DNA of 64,000 nt, from contig NZ_QEKV01000003.1 of the NCBI RefSeq assembly GCF_003096635.1, positions 151,510 through 215,509 on the forward strand, read 5' to 3'. Source of the DNA: Ezakiella coagulans (GTDB taxonomy: Bacteria > Bacillota > Clostridia > Tissierellales > Peptoniphilaceae). A model generated the notes under the pieces. That model was not told where the DNA came from. It saw nothing but the letters and a program-made list of their open reading frames with translations, and searched no databases. Positions 59,952 to 64,000 of this stretch are shown here, in pieces; position 1 is the first letter of the stretch; every line of letters begins with the position of its first letter. Made by a program: the position numbers and the translations under genes.

Positions 59952-60939
59952 TTTTATCCTCCAAAATTCTATGTTTTGAGCTCTTCATCATTCTTTCAAA
60001 AAGTGCAAGCCCAATTCTATCCTTTTTAAATGCTTGAACAATGATTATATCGCCGTCCATTTTATCAGCATCTCTGAGCGCATGAAAGTACCTGTGACTT
60101 GCCTCTTCTGGCTTTTCATAATCCCCGATAACTATGCTGTTGTCCCTTTTTCTGTTTTGCTCCGAAAGAATATAAATTCCGTTTAAATTAAGCTTATCCA
60201 AATATTCATCAGTGTCTTTTGGTTCAATGTCCATCAAAACAGTCGGTTTACTTGCCATATAGTGGCCGTACTTTTGTCCCGGACTAAGCGGCTTGTCTTT
60301 GGTTTTCATGTCTATCAGACAATCCCCAACCTCTTTTGCAATTTCTTCCCTCGTGATCTTTCCCGGGCGAAGAATAATCGGTGGATAACTTGTACAAAGA
60401 ACAACTGTACTTTCAAGCCCGATTTCCGTATCATCGCCTTTTATAATTGGAACATCCTTTTTGCTAAGATCATAATAAACATCGTCAAAAGTTGTAGGTG
60501 ACGGTCTTCCCGAAATATTTGCACTCGGTGCCGCAATAGGAACTCCACATGCATCAATGAAGTCGCGTGCAAGCTTTAAGCTTGGCATTCTTATTGCAAC
60601 CGTATCAAGCCCCGCTGTAACAGCTTTCGGGACAGATTCATTGGCAAGTACAATCATGCTTAAAGGACCCGGCCAAAATTTTTCCATCATAACTTTCACA
60701 TAAGATGGATAACTTTTTGCAATTTTGTCGAAATCATCCTTGTGTGCAATGTGAAGAATGAGCGGATTGTCGCCCGGTCTTCCCTTTGCTTCAAAAATTT
60801 TCTTTACGGCCTCGGAATCAAATCCGTTTGCTCCCAAACCATAAACCGTCTCGGTCGGAAAAGCAACAATATTTCCTGATTTTATAATCTCAGCCGCTCT
60901 TTTTATTCCCTCTTCATTTGGTTCTATTACTTCACTCAT
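59932..60939 (-). CDS. L-threonylcarbamoyladenylate synthase (Sua5 type)
   Basis: The 335-residue protein has an N-terminal YrdC domain (FPTETVYGLGANG, KGRPGDNPLILHI, FWPGPLSMI, IRMPSLKLARDFI, PSANISGRPSPT) and a C-terminal Sua5 domain (about 225-335). It makes threonylcarbamoyl-AMP for the t6A modification of tRNAs reading ANN codons. It shares one base with the stop of the upstream glucosaminidase gene. Confidence 0.95.
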   Translation of the reverse strand: MSEVIEPNEEGIKRAAEIIKSGNIVAFPTETVYGLGANGFDSEAVKKIFEAKGRPGDNPLILHIAHKDDFDKIAKSYPSYVKVMMEKFWPGPLSMIVLANESVPKAVTAGLDTVAIRMPSLKLARDFIDACGVPIAAPSANISGRPSPTTFDDVYYDLSKKDVPIIKGDDTEIGLESTVVLCTSYPPIILRPGKITREEIAKEVGDCLIDMKTKDKPLSPGQKYGHYMASKPTVLMDIEPKDTDEYLDKLNLNGIYILSEQNRKRDNSIVIGDYEKPEEASHRYFHALRDADKMDGDIIIVQAFKKDRIGLALFERMMKSSKHRILEDKNEDWIW

Positions 60940-62969
60940 TAGAAACTCACTTCATCCAACTTTCTTAAATTATTGTCATTTATAATTTTTATAAGTTTAC
61001 CCGGATAACCTGAATCAGTTGCATACCCGGCCCTTCTTATTGCGTATGCTCCTCTTATATAATCAAACATTACATCTCTAAATATTTGATATCTCTCTTT
61101 TGTAAGAAGCAATTTTTTATGGTCGTTCCAACTTTCGTTTACGCTGTTGTATGCTCTGAAATAATCGTCAATTCTGTATAAAACACCGTTATATTCTTCC
61201 CAAGTATTTGAGATTATTGAGCCTGCTGAGCCCTTGCCCTTAATACCAAAAAGATTTCTCGAGATTCTTCCTGTGTATTTATCAACCGGAACATATTGTC
61301 CCCATCCTGTTTCAAGTATAGCTTGTGCCATTTGAATTGATGCGGCCATGCCCGTTTTCTTCATCGCTTCAACTGCAAGCGGCGAGAATTCTTCGATAAA
61401 TTTATTCTTAGGCACAATAGGTGCCGGTCCAAAAATCTTTTCATTGTGAATTTTTACGCTCACAACATCACTTTTAAGTGTTCCTTTGTTCGTTTCTATT
61501 TCAGCGTAAATCTTGTATGTTCCGCTCTTTCTATTTGCAGGGGAGAACTTTGTCTTTCCGCCTATAATACCTGTGACAGTAAAACTTTGTGGACCGTTAA
61601 AAATATACTTGACACTTTTGGCTTCGAGATTTGAATCGTATGAAAGCTGAGTATCTCCTGTAATAACAGCATTAGGCCCTACTCCTTGAAGAAGAAGTCT
61701 TCTTCCTCCTTTAATAGTGACATTAACCTTGTCGCTCGATAAAATTTCTCCACTTGGAAGAGTTACTTCCGATCTCAAATAATAGCTGCCGTTCAAATCT
61801 TCCGAAGGATTAAAAATAAATTCTCCGTACGGCTTTTCTTTTAAAAGTGTTTCGCCTACAGCATTTCCAAGATAATATCTAGTCGATGTGACGTCAAAAT
61901 TTCTATTTACATTCAGCTTAACTGTCTTATTTATAACTTCGTTTTGTTTCACTCCCGTAAGAGCAAATCTTCTCGATGTTTGAATTTCAAAATTTACCGG
62001 ATTTGAAATATAATTATTTCCATCGATGTCGATTGCATTTATTGTAACTTGAACATTTCTCGATTCTCCACCCGGCACTTCAAATTGCCATGGTGCAAAC
62101 GGATCTTTGTTTTCATATTTCTTTGCATTGCCCGTATTGTTGTCAAGAACTGTATAACTCAAAGAAACCGGAATAAAATTCATCTTCGGCATAAGTTCAG
62201 CTTTTTCATTAACTACTGCACCTTCCGTCACACCTTCCAATGAAACTTCCGGAACCAGCTTTGTGCTCACTTTCTTTCCGCGTCCTGTGACAATGTTTCC
62301 ATTTTTATCATAACTTGCAATCAAAATAATGCTGAAATCTTTTGCCTTTATAGGAGTGTATGAAATACTTAAATTTGTTGACTTACCGTTTATAATCCCC
62401 TTCTTTGTAATCGGGTCTACAATAAACAAATTCGATTTTACAATTCTCGATGCAATATTTTTTCCAGGGATTATTGTATAATTTTGAATTGTTCTTGCAA
62501 CATCTTCGAGTCCTTGAATTTGATATGAATCGTCAGGGTTCGGTGTACCATTTTCAATTGTTACAGTATTTGTAGGAAAATCGTAGCTGACAGCCATATT
62601 GAAACTTTCCGCAATAACTCTTACCGGCACATATGTTCTGTCATTTATAAGTTGAGCCGGCACATCAGATAAAATATACTCCCCGTTTGGAAGCTCTATC
62701 AAACGGCTTCCTATTTGAAGTGTCATCTTTCCCGACACATCGCTTATAACAACTTCCTTTGAATAATCTATATAATTTACCTCCTTGTTTAATGCTTCAG
62801 AAATAAATCTTATCGGCACAAGGATTCTATCATCTTTATTTACAGACTGTGCCACATCTGTTATATCATTTCCATTAACAATAATCTTCGTCTTTGGACG
62901 AGCATATATTTTTGTAATGGATAGAAAAACAATTCCAAATATAAGTAAAAATTTTGATACTCTCTTCAT
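60939..62969 (-). CDS. Secreted stalk-domain protein with C-terminal glucosaminidase domain
   Basis: The 676-residue protein has a signal peptide (about 1-23). Paired copper-amine-oxidase-N stalk modules (about 28-140: RILVPIRFISEALN, RTYVPVRVIAESFN) are followed by a long beta-rich repeat region (about 180-510, recurring ATR-like GVxxNxVI units). A C-terminal FlgJ/LytG-like glucosaminidase domain (about 525-670: AASIQMAQAILETGWGQY, NLFGIKGKG, YDSWNDH-like NESWNDHKKLL, YATDSGYPGKLIKII) has the catalytic Glu in ILETGWG. It would cut cell-wall glycan. It is first in the operon. Confidence 0.88.
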   Translation of the reverse strand: MKRVSKFLLIFGIVFLSITKIYARPKTKIIVNGNDITDVAQSVNKDDRILVPIRFISEALNKEVNYIDYSKEVVISDVSGKMTLQIGSRLIELPNGEYILSDVPAQLINDRTYVPVRVIAESFNMAVSYDFPTNTVTIENGTPNPDDSYQIQGLEDVARTIQNYTIIPGKNIASRIVKSNLFIVDPITKKGIINGKSTNLSISYTPIKAKDFSIILIASYDKNGNIVTGRGKKVSTKLVPEVSLEGVTEGAVVNEKAELMPKMNFIPVSLSYTVLDNNTGNAKKYENKDPFAPWQFEVPGGESRNVQVTINAIDIDGNNYISNPVNFEIQTSRRFALTGVKQNEVINKTVKLNVNRNFDVTSTRYYLGNAVGETLLKEKPYGEFIFNPSEDLNGSYYLRSEVTLPSGEILSSDKVNVTIKGGRRLLLQGVGPNAVITGDTQLSYDSNLEAKSVKYIFNGPQSFTVTGIIGGKTKFSPANRKSGTYKIYAEIETNKGTLKSDVVSVKIHNEKIFGPAPIVPKNKFIEEFSPLAVEAMKKTGMAASIQMAQAILETGWGQYVPVDKYTGRISRNLFGIKGKGSAGSIISNTWEEYNGVLYRIDDYFRAYNSVNESWNDHKKLLLTKERYQIFRDVMFDYIRGAYAIRRAGYATDSGYPGKLIKIINDNNLRKLDEVSF

Positions 62970-63008
62970 ACTATTCCTCCATCTTTTAATTATATTCCAC
63001 TAATCTAC

Positions 63009-63037
63009 ATTATATATTAAAGGTGCGATTTTTTCAA
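63009..63037 (-). promoter_or_regulatory. Promoter of the glucosaminidase/Sua5/rpiB/upp/wec operon
   Basis: TTGAAA (63032-63037), 17-bp spacer, TATAAT (63009-63014) on the minus strand, about 40 bp before the ATG. Confidence 0.8.
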
Positions 63038-63079
63038 GATTTTCATTTTATGATATAATAATGTAATATAAACAAATGC

Positions 63080-63107
63080 TTGAAATATAAATAAAACATG
63101 ATATAAT
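63080..63107 (+). promoter_or_regulatory. Promoter of xpt
   Basis: TTGAAA (63080-63085), 16-bp spacer, TATAAT (63102-63107). The predicted start near 63114 leaves a leader of about 10-20 nt, too short for the purine riboswitch that often precedes xpt. Confidence 0.65.
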
Positions 63108-63126
63108 ATAGATATTAATTTAGGTG

Positions 63127-63708
63127 GTGAGAAAAACGGAATTATTAAAACAAAAAATATTAACAGAAGGAAAAGTTGAAGAAGGCGGAGTTTTAAGAGT
63201 CGACAGCTTCTTAAATCACAGATTGGACATAGAGTTTTTAAACGAAGTAGGTCTTTATTTTAGAGACAAATTCAGAGGTCTCGGCATAAATAAAATTCTC
63301 ACAATCGAAAGTTCCGGAATTGCAATAGCAACAATTACCGCTCAATATCTTCACGTTCCTGTAGTGTTTGCAAAGAAAAACGTTCATATAAATTTGCCGG
63401 ATGAAGTTTATATTGAAGACGTTCACAGCTTCACTCAAAAGAAGAACAACAAACTTGTCGTTGCGAAAAAATACTTAAATAAGGATGATAAAATTCTTAT
63501 TGTCGACGACTTCCTCGCAAAAGGGAATGCTTTAAAGGCACTTTTAAGCATGGTCCAAAAAGCGGGCGGAACTGTCGAAGGCATCGGCATCGTAATCGAA
63601 AAAACTTATCAAGGTGGCGGCGATGAAATAAGAAAACAAGGATACAATCTTTTATCGCTCGCAAAAATCAAATCAATGGAAAACGGCACAGTTCAATTTG
63701 CCGACTAA
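63127..63708 (+). CDS. xpt: Xanthine phosphoribosyltransferase
   Basis: The protein (about 193 aa) matches Xpt: LRVDSFLNHRLD, IESSGIAIATITAQYLHVPVVFAKK, and the PRPP loop KILIVDDFLAKGNALKAL. It converts xanthine and PRPP to XMP. The start is unclear: GTG codons at 63124 and 63127 overlap the only Shine-Dalgarno-like AGGTGGTGAG. By spacing and alignment to other Xpt proteins (MEALKRKI-type starts) the true start might be the non-standard ACG at 63136. Monocistronic. Confidence 0.88.
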   Translation: MRKTELLKQKILTEGKVEEGGVLRVDSFLNHRLDIEFLNEVGLYFRDKFRGLGINKILTIESSGIAIATITAQYLHVPVVFAKKNVHINLPDEVYIEDVHSFTQKKNNKLVVAKKYLNKDDKILIVDDFLAKGNALKALLSMVQKAGGTVEGIGIVIEKTYQGGGDEIRKQGYNLLSLAKIKSMENGTVQFAD

Positions 63709-63735
63709 AAAATCATGGAGATGTCCATGATTTTT
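63707..63735 (+). terminator. Terminator after xpt
   Basis: AAAATCATGGA and TCCATGATTTT form a perfect 11-bp stem around a GATG loop followed by T. The ISL3 element begins immediately after it. Confidence 0.88.
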
Positions 63736-64000
63736 GGCTCTTTGTCAACAATGGGGGAGGCTTGCATAAAAACAAGTCTCTCTTTCATTTAAAAATACAC
63801 ATTATCAGTAAAACATAACTACTAAAAATAACTCTGTTCAATTTCTCGGATTTTTTGCATGGCAAACAAAACCCTAGGGGTTTTCGCCGCCGCTGTTACA
63901 TATTCTTTTCTATTTACACATCAAAAATATTCTATTCCTAAAACTATCGAAGTTTCTAAAGCCGTAGCTTATTCTTTTTAATGTTTTTATTTTTGTATGT
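63736..64000. mobile_element. End of an ISL3-family insertion sequence (continues past the window)
   Basis: The boundary is inferred from GGCTCTTTGTCAACA at 63736, which resembles ISL3-family terminal repeats. A non-coding end region of about 170 bp follows, and then the transposase C-terminus on the minus strand. A small palindrome AAAACCCTAGGGGTTTT (63868-63884) lies downstream of the transposase stop. The other end, and so the target duplication, lies outside. Confidence 0.65.
63910..64000 (-). CDS. ISL3-family transposase, C-terminal fragment (runs off the window)
   Basis: The minus strand from the window edge to the stop at 63910 encodes 29 residues, including KTLKRISYGFRNFDSFRNRI. This matches the very conserved ISL3 transposase end (NKIKxxKRxSYGYRNFxxFRxRI). 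Too little is visible to tell whether the gene is intact. Confidence 0.75.
   Translation of the reverse strand, partial: HTKIKTLKRISYGFRNFDSFRNRIFLMCK

Noticed and set aside
63010..63126. Purine riboswitch before xpt
   Set aside because: The predicted transcription start leaves only 10-20 nt of leader, and the conserved purine-aptamer words are absent.
1..64000. CRISPR arrays, tRNA/rRNA genes, prophage or replication origin
   Set aside because: I saw no regularly spaced repeats, no tRNA-like cloverleaf or rRNA sequence, no phage genes and no DnaA-box cluster.

Overview
The window is AT-rich DNA from a low-GC Gram-positive anaerobe. Gene content suggests an amino-acid-fermenting member of the Tissierellia/Clostridia (Peptoniphilaceae-like); this is an inference, since there is no rRNA in the window. 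Supporting signs are the Firmicute-type L27 precursor with the Prp protease gene between rplU and rpmA, sigmaA-like promoters (TTGACA/TATAAT, 17-bp spacers), strong Shine-Dalgarno sequences, and a coenzyme-B12-dependent glutamate fermentation operon. Most genes lie on the minus strand and are closely packed, often with overlapping stop and start codons.

Layout. 1-491 is the cut-off start of an AI-2E family transporter gene. 621-5104 (minus) is a translation/ribosome-assembly block: rplU-prp-rpmA with an L21-leader-like 5' UTR, then obgE-yhbY-nadD-yqeK-rsfS-ridA from its own promoter. 5326-13332 (minus) is a cell-shape operon: NusG-II protein, Gx transporter, radC, mreC, mreD, a very large PBP2, a short RNase E/G and a ParB-like protein. 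13434-17738 holds uracil permease, an unknown protein with cvfB, and alkaline phosphatase.

17846-26627 (minus) is the metabolic centrepiece. glmS-glmL-glmE-mal, a two-subunit mesaconase/fumarase and citDEF together encode the whole methylaspartate route: glutamate to 3-methylaspartate to mesaconate to citramalate to acetate plus pyruvate. Its roughly 400-bp upstream region carries a clear promoter and two copies of a 31-bp palindrome that I cannot assign to a known regulator.

27032-44255 is mixed housekeeping and accessory: a YgjP-like metalloprotease, S41 lipoprotein, YbjQ, patatin, YbaK, CyuA-type cysteine desulfidase, TPP riboswitch with thiC, a zinc-ribbon protein, an FAD oxidoreductase, a DUF5058 pair, LrgAB, an amino-acid permease, pyridoxamine kinase, endonuclease IV and a DUF2254 protein. 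A MATE transporter with a structured leader follows.

45797-52210 (minus) is the most likely under-described system. It has a Cys/Met-rich DUF4418 membrane protein, a MacB-like ABC ATPase and FtsX-type permease with a Cys-Cys pair in its outer domain, an SsuB/SsuC-type importer, and two tandem lipoproteins that share conserved cysteines. The promoter is overlapped by a 30-bp palindrome with TTAGGTT half-sites. A soft-metal or thiol-related substrate is my inference.

52440-62969 (minus) holds ftsH, a stalk-domain protein, and an envelope/nucleotide operon (glucosaminidase, Sua5, rpiB, upp, WecA/TagO-like, wecB, CorC-like). xpt is divergent on the plus strand. From 63736 onward the window runs into the end of an ISL3-family insertion sequence, with only the C-terminus of its transposase visible.
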